From Thinopyrum elongatum (lineage: Eukaryota; Streptophyta; Magnoliopsida; Poales; Poaceae): 64,000 nt of DNA. Under the pieces are notes generated by a model. The model was not told the origin of the DNA, made no database searches, and worked only from the letters and a program-made list of their open reading frames with translations. The position numbers and the translations under genes were made by a program. Location of the stretch: the NCBI GenBank assembly GCA_011799875.1, contig CM022303.1, positions 299,844,362 to 299,908,361 on the forward strand. Direction: 5' to 3'. This document shows, piece by piece, positions 22,931 through 34,565 of the stretch (position 1 is the first letter of the stretch; each line of letters opens with the position of its first letter).

Positions 22931-25900
22931 TGTAACACCCTGGATTTTGCCGATTTTTTTTCTTTTGATTTTGGTTCGGATTCGCTTTTCTGTGGCTGAG
23001 TAGTCTTGCAACCTGGAGGGATCACTCTTCATTCTTCTTCCTGAGTGGCTTGCCAACCTCAAAACCATTCCAGGACCATGTCATTTCCATCTTGGACCAA
23101 TCCCAATATTCTTTTCTTGGGGAAAATTCATTTTTCTATTAAAGGAATAACCCTGTCTGCCCTGAGTTGTGAAGCAACCTACATTTCCATCATTCCCAAA
23201 ATTCCCAAATAATTCTCATAAATTGTTTGGGTCATATCTTCCACAAATATGTCAAACCCTTCCTTGACATGTTCAAAAATATTTCACAAATATTCCTTTT
23301 CTGATTTTGCCCTAGCTGCCAAGTTGAGAAGCAAGTACCCTTTATATTTTCTTGCTTGGTGTCAAACTTTTTGGGCAATCTTTCCTATCCATATCATTGC
23401 CACATGCCAAAATTCAACTTTATTTGGATATTAAATCTCTCTTGGCTAATTTCCAAAGTGTCTGGGCAACTGGAATCTTTGTGAAGCAAGTGCTAGCTAG
23501 GAGTATCCAAATAAGTTGAAATTTTTCAAGCATCTTCATATGCTCAAATCATGACTCTCCACCAGTTTCAACCCTATCCAATCTACTATGTGAGCACAGC
23601 CTCAAATCTTGGTTTCTGGTCAGATTTTCACATTGTGAAGCAACTATATTTTATATTGCTCCATAATTGCTGAAAATTTACCAGAGCATTCTCCTACCCA
23701 ATAATTCCCTAGAATTTTCCTAAGATTCTGGTCAGAGAGGTTCCTTGTGAAGGAAGTACCATTTTGGCTTGTCAAAATGGCATGAAATTTTTATGGCACT
23801 CTCTCATACGACCTTATAATCATCCTATGCCCATTTTCAGCCCAGGGCAGCACTATATGTGAGTGCCACATCTAGATTTGTTATCTGGACCAGATTATCC
23901 AGTTTTTAAGCAACTATATTAACCTCTGGTCCAAATCCCTCCAAATTGCACCGGATTATAGTCCTTCTTAACCTAATCATCTGAGACATCTTGTTCTATC
24001 ACTTCCCCATCCTTGTTGATAACGGTCTCAAGAAACAGTTTGCTACAGCCAACTTCAGAGGATCATTCACATCTAACCAGAGTTCCCCTCATTGAGCCAT
24101 CACCTCCTTGAGACTGTTCCTTCGAAGGACTACTCACTGGACATGATTTGGCCGGTCAGGGTGCACCGCGTGCGCCAGTTAACGCGGTGACCACGCGGCA
24201 GGCATACCAGCCAGCGCGCTCTGGCAGTTGTACCCTTGGCCTCGTCGGGTTCCTCCTCTCCCTCGCCACCTAGCCATGTCCAGCAGCTTCCCCTCGGCCT
24301 CGGCCTCGCTCTGGAACTCTCTCCCCCTCCAGCTTCTTGCCCCTCGCGCCACGACGATCGTCGCCGAGGTACTGTGATGCCAGTGATTGTTGTTTTCTTC
24401 CTCCCCGAAGCCTCTCGAGCTCCCCGAGCCGTCCTCTCCCACTGTACATAGTCAGGTCGGCACCTCTCCTCGTTTGCCACCTCGTCGGAGCTCCAGGATG
24501 ACGATAAGCATGCCACCGCGGCCGTGCTTATCCGCACGCCTTGGCCGGCTATAAAAAGCTGAGGCCAGGGCCTCCACCTGCTCACCAAAACCCCTCAGCC
24601 TCCTCCCCACTCCCTCTAGTCCTCTTCAGCGCCCGCGCTCGGCCGAATCCTCTGCCGGAGCCCGGCAATTTAGCAGGAGCTCGCCCACGGCCTCCGCGCC
24701 CATTCCCCCTCTCCGGCCGTCCCCGGCCCCGTCCGAGCCAGCCACCGAGCGCGCTGCTCTCCAGCAACCCTGCTCGTGCCCTCGCCCAGCTGTTTCCCCC
24801 ACCCGAACCACTCTTCTCATCGGAGCCGCCGCCTACTGCCTCTCTCCGCCACGGCCACGAGCACGCGCGTTTCCGCCTTCCCGAGCTCTGCCTCCTACCT
24901 GGATGGATGCGCCGTGCCGCGCTGATCTCTGCGGTGGCCGGAGCGTCGCCGGAGGTGGCCGGTGGCGCTGGAACGGCCGCCGGCGCCGATGCCCTTTCTC
25001 TGCCTCACGGGCGCGAGCGGGAGAAGAAGGCAGGGGGGCGAGAGGAGAGAGAAGGAGGCGTGGGACCCGCCCGTCAGCGAGAGCGGCTTGGCCCCGCCTC
25101 GCCATGTCATTTAAGTGGTGGGGGTGGGTGCGGGTGGGCCGGCCCACTGGGGCAACAGCAGCCACGCAACCCAGTCGAGGCCAGCCGTCTCAGCCACTTT
25201 CGGCCCGTGCAGCGCAGCACAACAGTGAGTTTTCTTTTATTTCGCAAAAAAATAACCAGGGACCCAGAAATAATTATCTATTTTACAGAAAGGTCCCTAC
25301 CCTTCAAACCCTTATATCGTTTTCTCCGTGACTCTTCGTCTCTTCGAGCCCGACATGTTGGTATCATTTTCACTATGTGGTTCCACTGTGAAAATGACCA
25401 TTTTGCCCTTGCCCGTAAACAGCCCCTCCGAGAGAGAACTGTTTCCGGCAATCAACTCCGCGGACTCTCCACACTCCTTCCCGATGGTTCCTTCCTCCCC
25501 AGGCAAGCCACAACTCTCATTTGCATAATTGCATTGCAATATCATAGTTTAACCATTTACTTTAACAGCAAGTATGAGTTACTTGTGAAATGGATTGGAT
25601 TATTCAATGCTTGAGTAAATTCTTGGATAGGTGACTACCATGTTGAGTACCGGATTGTTAGTGACTAGTAGTTTACCCACTTGTTGATGCCATGATGTTG
25701 AGATTACCGTCTATGATTATTCTGGATTTCATCCGGCAGTTCGTGGAGATGAGTTAGTAGCAGTGACTTAAGCATACTGGTTACCGGATTTCTAGCCCGA
25801 TATCGTTTTGACATGGATTGCTATGATGTCGGAGTGTTAGCCTTGACAGAGATTGTTCGAAGATTAGATACTTCATGGTTGATCTTGAGTCACCTGTCCG

Positions 25901-27084
25901 GACTTATCCGTGTAGCCACATTTGCCGGTATGGGATGGCCTTGACTTGGTCTGATCGCGTGCTCTTTCATCGGTACCGCCCGACAGGGAAGGTTATGCAT
26001 GCGCGCTACCCTGGCGCGGTAGGTGGCAATAACCTTGTGAGCCCAGTTGAGTTTTATGGTACCAGGTCCCCGTTTGGGACAGTTTGTTAGCCACGACAGT
26101 GGCAGGTGAGATGCGGTGACACAGGGGCCACCCAGGGCTTGACTCTGGGGGAGGATGATTGCCGGTGGTACGATGGGAGAGTCACGGGTCAGGCGGGTTT
26201 CTTTGGAGCAACGCTGGTCCACCCGAATGGGATCACGAGGTCAGGTGCTCCATGGTGTGGGTAAAGTGCGCAACCTCTGCAGAGTGTAAAATCTATTCGA
26301 ATAGCCGTGTCCACGGTATTGGACAGTCCGTCCAGACCTCACTAGGTGGTCAACCATAGTAGAGTTAATGATGGAAGAACTCATCGTATGATCAGAAGTA
26401 CTCGGTGGATTGTGAGTATTCTGAGGGTTGTGAGACAACTCGGAAGAGAGTAAGTGTGTCAGATTTGTCGTGCAGATGGAATCAGATATGTTAGCCATGG
26501 GATGGCTATGAGATGAGTGGTCGTATGGCCACATGATTTGGATTGGATTTGGAACAGATTCGGATTGGATCCTGAGATTATTCGGAGTACGGATTAAACT
26601 ACTTAATATGCTTTATCTTACTGCATTTACTTCAGTAGTTATCTTGCTAGATAACCAAGCTTGTTAATTTTGACTGCTATGATGTTGTCTTGCCTTAATG
26701 CTGATGTTTGCTGTGAGCTTGTGAGTACATTCAAAGTACTCACCTAGCGTGTCATGCCAGTTTGCAGGTCATGCCATGTTTGCTTGCATGTCGAGGATCC
26801 CGAGTTTGCGACCTAGGATACGCGTTCTAGCCAGAGTCCCTGCGGAGTGGAGGCCATCACCGCCGTCGCTGTTCCGCTACCGAGAGAGTTACTCCGCTGT
26901 TAGCATAGAGCTACCCCGGGCAGGCGTAGTGTCGCCGTGCCGATGTAATCCTTGTACCCTTTGTAACCATATCCATTGTAATAAAGAGCTGATTTGTTCT
27001 ATGCCAACAGTGCCGTATTCCAGAGGACTTGTCCCTGGGCTGGAATACGGGGCGTTCCGGTTTACTCTGAGCCAGGGTGCCACA
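22931..27084 (+). mobile_element. 5' LTR of the long-LTR derivative
   Basis: It begins TGTAACACCCTGG and ends GGGTGCCACA. Compared with the 3' LTR it lacks about 50 bp near 23700 (bounded by ccca in the intact copy) and about 30 bp near 25337. A GC-rich island (about 24540-25220) lies downstream of a TATA box. That island produces long but overlapping ORFs on both strands, including a 357-residue Pro/Ala/Arg-rich frame, with no domain. Confidence 0.85.
24550..24557 (+). promoter_or_regulatory. TATA box of the 5' LTR
   Basis: tataaaaa is preceded by a CG-rich stretch and followed about 30-35 bp later by C-rich sequence. It is conserved at the same place in the 3' LTR (31559-31566). It is the likely promoter for element RNA. 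Confidence 0.5.
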
Positions 27085-27089
27085 GAAGT

Positions 27090-27101
27090 TGGTATCAGAG
27101 C
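27090..27101 (+). promoter_or_regulatory. Primer-binding site, initiator tRNA-Met
   Basis: tggtatcagagc lies 5 bp after the 5' LTR and is complementary to the 3' end of plant initiator tRNA-Met, the usual minus-strand primer for many gypsy and copia elements. Confidence 0.85.
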
Positions 27102-29867
27102 TGGTCTGGCTATAGGACATGCGGTCTAGGCATGAGCGTTAGTAACCGGTAGTATAGGATCCAGTTGGTTTGTTGCACTTGTTTGTTGCATTTGGTTGTG
27201 CATAGCATGCATATAGACTAGATACCTTATCACTAACGATGGATCTGGTGAGTGTAGGTGGCATCGGTTTCGATTCTCTACCTGCGCTCTCCAGTTTGCA
27301 TATTTGTTCCTTGGTGTGGTGTCATCTTCGTCCTAGCGGAGTGATGCCAAGGTGCTTGGTAGTGTCGATCCCTTGCAGGATTGATGCACATGTACCACAT
27401 CAATATATTCTCTTCAGCTACCCCTATCGTTTTGGTGATAGACAAGTTCTATCCCAGATCGTGCCATTCCACTAGCCTCTTCGGCAACCCTTACTGATCC
27501 TTGTTATCAGAAAAGGGCAATGCCTGCAAGCCTTTCTCTCCGCCACTAACTCATTCCGCCACCTATTCTTTGGACGTGTAAGGTTTTCTTCCGTACGCCT
27601 GATGATGATGTGGTCATAACTTCTGTATTCCGACCCCTGATCCCCAAGTTCGTCCTCACCACCGTGTCCGTCAGGATGGAACCGGTGTTAAGCTTGTGTT
27701 TGGTGTAGCTTTGTTTACACCAATTTTCTTCCACACATTGATTCACTTTCGTGCACATCGCCACATCATGTTAGACCGTAATACTAGAGTTCTTGCGAGA
27801 TTTGTATGCTTAAGTAGGAATGCATATTATTGCTATGAATAGCTGTAGATTGTGATATTGCTTGTGCATGTGATCTTGCTGCTTTGTGTGATTTTGTTTA
27901 GTCGTTTCTTTTGTTGTTTTTGGGCCCTTGGTGTTACCTTATATCCCCTTATGGAAGTTGCTCACCGACACTGAACCCAAAGAGTCAGTGAAGAGACAGT
28001 CATGCGGAAGCTCAGCTCAGTAATGTGGAATTTCCAGCAGACTGTGTTATATCGGGAATATCGGGCCTGAATATAAATGATATCCTGGCTGGATTGGTTA
28101 TCAGCATCAAGTATGCATCAGCGCAACTTTCACAGCAGTAATGATCGAACCAGCAAGAAGGCAAAGATATGTGCATGATCCATAGTGCATTCCGTGCAAA
28201 GGTATGATTCATATATACAAGGTTTGAGTCTGCTATGAGTATGATTTGAAACCTGCTATATTTCGAAAGCAAGCCAGCATGTGCTATGAATTAGTGTTCA
28301 GCAAGAAGGATAGCCGAATACCCTGTATGCATAATAGTGAGCTGTTTGGGACACGGATGAACCCTTGCTCATCTTTCTTTGGTGACGTCACCACGCCTGT
28401 GTTCCGAGCTGCTTCAGGCCGTCCGGGGTGGATGCCGATTTTTTATTTCTCTTGTCAGCAACTGGCCCGTGTTCTGAGCTGCTTTTCGGCCGTCTTGGGC
28501 AGTTGTTGAATTTCTCTCCGTAGCAGTGACCCTATGCTCTGAGCTGTTCTTCGGCCGTCTTAGGGAACTGCTACTTTCTTCTTATCGACACCGTCTCATG
28601 CTCTGAGCTGCTTTTCAGCCGTCTTGACTCGGGGTTGAGTTACTCCAGTAATGTCCCAGATCTGAGTTGTAAAGACTGTTCTGGTAGCTACTAGTTTATT
28701 TGCCGGTTTTATTCAAGGGTTCAGACGGTCGTTACCCTACAACTACAACTTGTAAAGTGATATGCCTGCCGGAATATTGCACCTGACAACACCTATGGTC
28801 ACACAGAGAATCAAGAACATGTCAAGGCCAAGTTCGTCAGCAAAGGATCCAGGCAAGGAGAACTACAGTAAAAGAGCAAGGTTGTTCATACAGGTATGAT
28901 AATGGTTGCAAGATCAACATGGTACAGATACTTAGAGCAGTCAGGTTCGATACCAACCACCATGGGTACACACCCACGGGGTCTATTCCATTTGCAAGGA
29001 CCCCATATCAAGACAACCCGCCAAGCTAACCAGATATGCTCATAATTGTCAGAAGAGGGCAACCAAGCTGGTTAGGTCAGCCAAGAGATTAACTCAGCAA
29101 TTCAAATTCAGCAACCAGGTTAAAGCATTACACGGCTTACCATCCATATAGAGATACCGATAGACAGAATGATCAGACGGATGAACAACAGTCTCGAAGA
29201 ATGTGTCCTCACAGATGGGAATCAGTTAAAGACTAACCCGCTGTGAACAAGATTCTGCTGTCAGGACCACTGTCAGTCAAATCTATGGATAATATCACAA
29301 TAAGACCGTATACCTTTATGCTGGTCACGACAGGTGACAGTCAAATGTTTGGTAGAAGTCTTATACCCAAGACAGTGAAGATAGCCAAGATGACCCAGCA
29401 ATCCGTACGAGAAGTTAGATTCCGCCAGGAGAATGGTATGATTCACAGTACTATTTTGAGCCTGGAGGATACACAGCCATTTGAAGTCACCCAATGCAAT
29501 GAGTAAAAGATTTCGTGACTACCAAGAGAATGTGTTCACAACTCAGTGAACGGTCATTCGTATTGGACTCTGTCGCGACACGTCCATGAGGAACTACCCT
29601 CGGACTTATGAACATGGCACATAGCTCGGTCCGGATAATTTATTGCCCCAGACAGGATAACAGACATAAAAAGGATTGAAGTCGAAGTAACATATGAGGT
29701 AAGATTTGCCACAAAAAGGGTCCAGTGAAGCAAACCACCCCGAAGCAAGGCAGTCAGCCATATGAAACTCAGTGGGAACATTATACAAAGGTAAAAAGAA
29801 AACCCGAGTTGGAAACGGTTTCCTCAAGTGGAAATATTTATGTTTGATCCCTGAGCAACCAAATCTC
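27102..29867 (+). mobile_element. Core domain of the long-LTR derivative without recognisable coding
   Basis: I see no frame over about 90 codons and no retroelement motif in any frame. The segment contains a four-unit minisatellite at 28401-28640. Lack of coding with retained PBS and PPT suggests that only replication signals were kept. Confidence 0.7.
28401..28640 (+). repeat. Minisatellite of four 64-70 bp units
   Basis: Units start at 28401, 28471, 28536 and 28600. Each opens with g(t/c)tc(c/t)gagctg, followed by a ttcggccgtctt-like block, while the spacer between blocks is less conserved. Confidence 0.75.
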
Positions 29868-29898
29868 GAGGACGAGATTTCTTTAAGGGGGGTAGGTT
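29868..29898 (+). promoter_or_regulatory. Polypurine tract of the long-LTR derivative
   Basis: The stretch runs from ctcgaggacgagattt into ctttaaggggggtaggt and ends one base before the LTR. This combination is typical of the Del/Tekay gypsy lineage, which suggests the partner element belongs there. Confidence 0.75.
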
Positions 29899-32800
29899 TG
29901 TAACACCCTGGATTTTACCCATTTTTTTCTTTTGATTTTGGTTCAGATTCGCTTTTCTGTGGCTGAGTAGTCTTGCAACCTGGAGGGATCACTCTTCATT
30001 CTTCTTCCCGAGTGGCTTGCCAACCTCAAAACCATTCTAGGACCATGTCATTTCCATCTTGGACCAATCCCAATATTCTTTTCTTGGGGAAAATTCCTTT
30101 TTCTATTAAAGGAATAACCCTGTCTGCCCTGAGTTGTGAAGCAACCCACATTTCCATCATTCCCAAAATTCCCAAATAATTCTCATAAATTGTTTGGGTC
30201 ATATCTTCCACAAATATGTCAAACCCTTCCTTGACATGTTCAAAAATATTTCACAAATATTCCTTTTCTGATTTTGCCCTAGCTGCCAAGTTGAGAAGCA
30301 AGTACCCTTTATATTTTCTTGCTTGGTGTCAAACTTTTTGGGCAATCTTCCCTATCCATATCATTGCCACATGCCAAAATTCAACTTTATTTGGATATTA
30401 AATCACTCTTGGCTAATTTCCAAATTTTCTGGGCAACTGGAATCTTTGTGAAGCAAGTGCCAGCTAGGAGTATCCAAATAAGTTGAAAATTTTCAAGCAT
30501 CTTCATATGCTCAAATCATGACTCTCCACCAAGTTTCAACCCTATCCAATAATCTATGTGAGCACAGCCTCAAATCTTGGTTTCTGGTCAGATTTTCACA
30601 TTGTGAAGCAACTATATTTTATATTGCTCCATAATTGCTGAAAATTTACCAGAGCATTATACTACCCATATAACCTATCTCCACAAAATTTGGGCTCATT
30701 TCATCTTCCCAATAATTCCCTAGAATTTTCCTAAGATTCTGGTCAGAGAGGTTCCTTGTGAAGGAAGTACCATTTTGGCTTGTCCAAATGGCATGAAATT
30801 TTTATGGCACTCTCATACGACCATATAATCATCCTATGCCCATTTTCAGCCCAGGGCAACACTATATGTGAGTGCCACATCTAGATTTGTTATCTGGACC
30901 AGATTATGCAGTTGTTAAGCAACTATATTAACCTCTGGTCCAAATCCCTCCAAATTGCACAGGATTATAGTCCTTCTTACCCTAATCATCTAAGACATCT
31001 TGTTCTATCACTTCCCCATCCCTGTTGATCACAGTCTCAAGAAACATTTTGCTACAGCCAACTTCAGAGGATCATTCACATCTAACCACAGTTCCCCTCA
31101 TCGAGCCATCACCTCCTTGAGACTGTTCCTTCGAAGGACTACTCACTGGACATGATTTGGTCGGTCAGGGTGCACCGCATGCGCTAGTTCACGCGGTGAC
31201 CACGCGGCAGGCATACCAGCCAGCGCGCTCTGGCAGTTGTACCCTCGGCCTCGTCGCGTTCCTCCTCTCCCTCGCCACCTAGCCATGTCTAACAGCTTCC
31301 CCTCGGCCTCGTCCTCGCTCTGGAACTCTCTCCCCCTCCAATTTCTTGCCCCTTGCGCCACGGCGATCGCCGCCGAGGTACTGTGATGCCCGTGATCGTT
31401 GTTTTCTTCCTCCCCGAAGCCTCTCGAGCTCCCCGAGCCGTACTCTCCCACTGTACATAGTCAGGTCGGCACCTCTCCTTGTTTACCACCTCGCCGGAGC
31501 TCCAGGACGACGATAAGCATGCCACCGCGGCTGTGCTTATCCGCACATCTCGGCTGGCTATAAAAAGCCGAGGCCGGAGCCTCCCCGAGCTCACCAAACC
31601 CCCTCAGCCTCCTCCCCACTCCCTCTAGTCCTCACCAGCGCCCGCGCTCGACTGAATCCTTTGCCGGAGCCCGGCAATTTAGCCGGAGCTCGCCCACAGC
31701 CTCCACGCCCATTCCCGCTCTCCGGCCGTCCCCGGCCCTGTCCGAGCACGCTTCTCTCTGGCGACCCTGCTCGTTCCCTCGCCCAGCTGTTTCCCCCACC
31801 CGAACCTCTCTTCTCACCGGAGCCGCTGCCTACTGCCTCTCTCCGCTGCGGCCATGGGCACGCGCGTTTCCGCCTTCCCCGAGCTCCGCCTCCTACCTGA
31901 ATGGATGCGCCGTGCCGCGCTGATCTCTTCGGTGGCTGGAGCGTCGCCGGAGGTGGCCGGTGGCGCTGGAACGGCCGCCGGCGCCCTTTCTCTGCCTCGC
32001 GGGCACGAGCGGGAGAAGAAGGCAGGGGGGCGAGAGGAGAGAGAAGGAGGCGTGGGACCCGCCCGTCAGCGAGAGCGGCTCGGCCCCGCCCTGCCACGTC
32101 ATTTAAGTGGTGCGGGTGGGTGCGGGTGGGCCGGCCCACTGGGGCAACAGCAGCCACGCAGCCCAGTCGAGGCCAGCCGTCTCAGCCACTTTCGGCCCGT
32201 GCAGCCCAGCACAACAGTGGCTTTTCTTTTATTTCGCAGAAAAATAACCAGGGACCCAGAAATAATTATCTATTTTACAGAAAGGTCCCTGCCCTTCAAA
32301 CCCTTATATCTTTTTCTCCGTGACTCCGATCGAGGTGATTCCAAAGCCCACTTCTTCGTCTCTTCGAGCCCGACATGTTGGTATCATTTTCACTATGTTG
32401 TTCCACTATGAAAATGACCATTTTGCCCTTGCCCGTAAACAGCCCCTCCGAGAGAGAACTGTTTTTGGCAATCAACTCCGCGGACTCTCCGCACTCCTTC
32501 CCGATGGTTCCTTCCTCCCCAGGCAAGCCACAACTCTCATTTGCATAAATGCATTGCAATATCATAGTTTAACCATTTACTTTAACAACAAGTATGAGTT
32601 ACTTGTGAAATGGATTGGATTATTCAATGCTTGAGTAAATTCTTGGATAGGTGACTACCATGTTGAGTACCGGATTGTTAGTGACTAGTAGTTTACCCAC
32701 TCGTTGATGCCATGATGTTGAGATTACCGTCTATGATTATTCTGGATTTCATCCGGCAGTTCGTGGAGATGAGCTAGTAGCAGTGACTTAAGCATACTGG

Positions 32801-34104
32801 TTACCGGATTTCTAGCCCGATATCGTTTTGACATGGATTGCTATGATGTCGGAGTGTCAGCCTTGACAGAGATTGTTCAGAGATTAGATACTTCATGGTT
32901 GATCTTGAGTCACCTGTCCGGACTTATCCATGCAGCCACATTTGCTGGTATGGGACGGCCTTGACTTGGTCTGATCGCGTGCTCTTTCACCGGTACCGCC
33001 CGACAGGGAAGGTTATGCGTGCACGCTACCCTGGCCCGGTAGGCGGCGATAACCTTGTGAGCCCAGTTGAGTTTTATGGTACCAGGTCCCCGTTTGGGAC
33101 AATTTGTTAGCCATGATGGTGGCAGGTGTCACGCGGTGACACAGTGGCCACCCAGGGCTTGACTCCGAGGGAGGATGATTGCCGGTGGTACGATGGGAGA
33201 GTCACGGGTCAGGCGGGTTTCGTTGGAGCAACGCTGGTCCACCCGAATGGGATCACGAGGTCAGGTGCTCCATGGTGTGGGTAAAGTGCGCAACCTCTGC
33301 AGAGTGTAAAATCTATTCGAATAGCCGTGTCCACGGTATTGGACAGTCCGTCCATACCTCACTAGGTGGTCAACCATAGTAGAGTTAATGATGCAAGAAC
33401 TCGTCGTATGATCAGAAGTACTCGGTGGATTGTGAGTATTCTGAGGGTTGTGAGACAACTCGGAAGAGAGTAAGTGTGTCAGATTTATCGTGCAGATGGA
33501 ATCAGATATGTTAGCCATGGGATGGCTATGAGATGAGTGGTCGGATGACCACATGATTTGGATTGGATTTGGAATAGATTCGGATTGGATCCTGAGATTA
33601 TTCGGAGTATGGATTAAACTACTTAATATGCTTTACCTTACTGCATTTACTTCAGCAGTTATCTTGCTAGATAACCAAGCTTGTTAATTTTGACTGCTAT
33701 GATGTTGTCTTGCCTTAATGCTGATGTTTGCTGTGATCTTGCGAGTACATTCAAAGTACTCACCTGGCGTGTCATGCCAGTTTGCAGGTCATGCCATGTT
33801 TGCTTGCATGTCGAGGATCCCGAGTTTGCGACCTAGGATACGTGTTCTAGCTAGAGTCCCTGCGGAGTGGAGTCCATCACCGCCGTTGATGTTCTGCTGC
33901 CGAGAGAGTTACTCCGCTGTTAGCATAGAGCTACCCCGGGCAGGCGTAGTTTCTCCGTGCCGATGTAATCCTTGTACCCTTTGTAACCATATCCATTGTA
34001 ATAAAAAGCTGATTTGTTCTATGCCAACAGTGCCGTATTCCAGAGGACTTGTCCCTGGGCTGGAATACGGGGCGTTCCGGTTTACTCTGAGCCGGGGTGC
34101 CACA
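29899..34104 (+). mobile_element. 3' LTR of the long-LTR derivative
   Basis: The copy matches 22931-27084 from end to end with scattered substitutions and indels. It retains the two segments missing from the 5' LTR. Its TATA box is at 31559-31566. The terminal CCACA abuts the target copy atcat. Confidence 0.85.
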
Positions 34105-34109
34105 ATCAT

Positions 34110-34390
34110 GTTTATGCTTCTTACAAAATCTATCATCCCTATAAGGCATGTCTTCACAAATTCTATTCACTCCACAAAAATTGACATGCTTATAAGAAAC
34201 ATTTTTATCATGACTAGTGCAAACTAACAACATTGCAATCACGTTTATCATTCAAAGATTTAGTGCCAAACAATTTATAGACTTCTTCTTCTAACACTTG
34301 AGCACAATTTTCCTTTCCTTCATTTTCACGAAAGTCATTAAAAAGATGAAGCATATGAGGCAACATCAATTCCATTTTTTTTGTAGTTTT
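34110..34390 (-). pseudogene. 5' part of the Sabrina-group element B ORF
   Basis: On the minus strand the reading begins near 34375 with an ATG and encodes a leader (MLPHMLHLFNDFRENEGKEN). It then meets a stop around 34230. In the next frame it continues as a Cys/His-rich stretch (CTSHDKNVSYKHVNFC, then CGVNRICEDM and RFCKKHKHD). That stretch joins the zinc-knuckle part at 22930 after removal of the long-LTR insertion. The clustered Cys and His residues could bind metal, but the spacing is not a standard motif I recognise. At least one frameshift makes this copy non-functional. Confidence 0.5.
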
Positions 34391-34475
34391 CTATTATATA
34401 AACTAAACTAGTGATAAAAGAAGAAACTAAAAGATTCGATTGCAAGATCTAAAGATATACCTTCAAGCACTCACC

Positions 34476-34493
34476 TCCCCGGCAACGGCGCCA
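34476..34493 (-). promoter_or_regulatory. Second (inner) copy of the tRNA-Asp primer-binding site
   Basis: The 18-base stretch on the plus strand equals the 3' end of plant tRNA-Asp including CCA, so the minus strand is complementary to it. It lies 62 bp from an identical copy at 34538-34555 and is flanked by the same agaaaaga. It is too far from the LTR to be the expected site. Confidence 0.75.
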
Positions 34494-34537
34494 GAAAAGA
34501 GCTTCGTTGACGGGGTGTGAGTGCCGCTTACCTAGCC

Positions 34538-34555
34538 TCCCCGGCAACGGCGCCA
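34538..34555 (-). promoter_or_regulatory. Primer-binding site (tRNA-Asp) of Sabrina-group element B
   Basis: The minus strand reads TGGCGCCGTTGCCGGGGA, complementary to tRNA-Asp. It lies 10 bp inside the 5' LTR end at 34566. Confidence 0.85.
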
Positions 34556-34565
34556 GAAAAGATCT

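Larger units (their letters stand above)
22931..34104 (+). mobile_element. Large retrotransposon derivative (LARD-type) with 4.2-kb LTRs
   Basis: It has two direct LTRs (4154 and 4206 bp), a PBS matching initiator tRNA-Met, a PPT and a 5-bp TSD. The 2.8-kb core contains no recognisable gag, protease, RT or integrase. This is the layout of large retrotransposon derivatives such as Sukkula of barley; the link to that family is a guess from structure, not from alignment. It inserted into the coding region of Sabrina-group element B. The LTRs look very similar over long stretches, so it is among the younger insertions. Replication would depend on proteins from another gypsy element. Confidence 0.85.

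Noticed and set aside
24130..24588. Minus-strand 152-codon ORF as a captured gene in the LTR
   Set aside because: Trp/Arg/Gly/Ser low-complexity translation of the GC-rich LTR, with no recognisable domain and a different frame structure in the second LTR.
24541..25614. 357-codon plus-strand ORF in the LARD 5' LTR
   Set aside because: It lies in a GC-rich block where stops are rare in all six frames. It is not conserved in length in the other LTR (broken into 79-185 codons) and shows no domain.
27090..27101. tRNA-Met gene fragment
   Set aside because: The 12-base complement lies just inside an LTR, hence a PBS.
34476..34555. tRNA gene suggested by tRNA-Asp 3' sequence
   Set aside because: Only the last 18 bases including CCA are present, next to an LTR; these are primer-binding sites.
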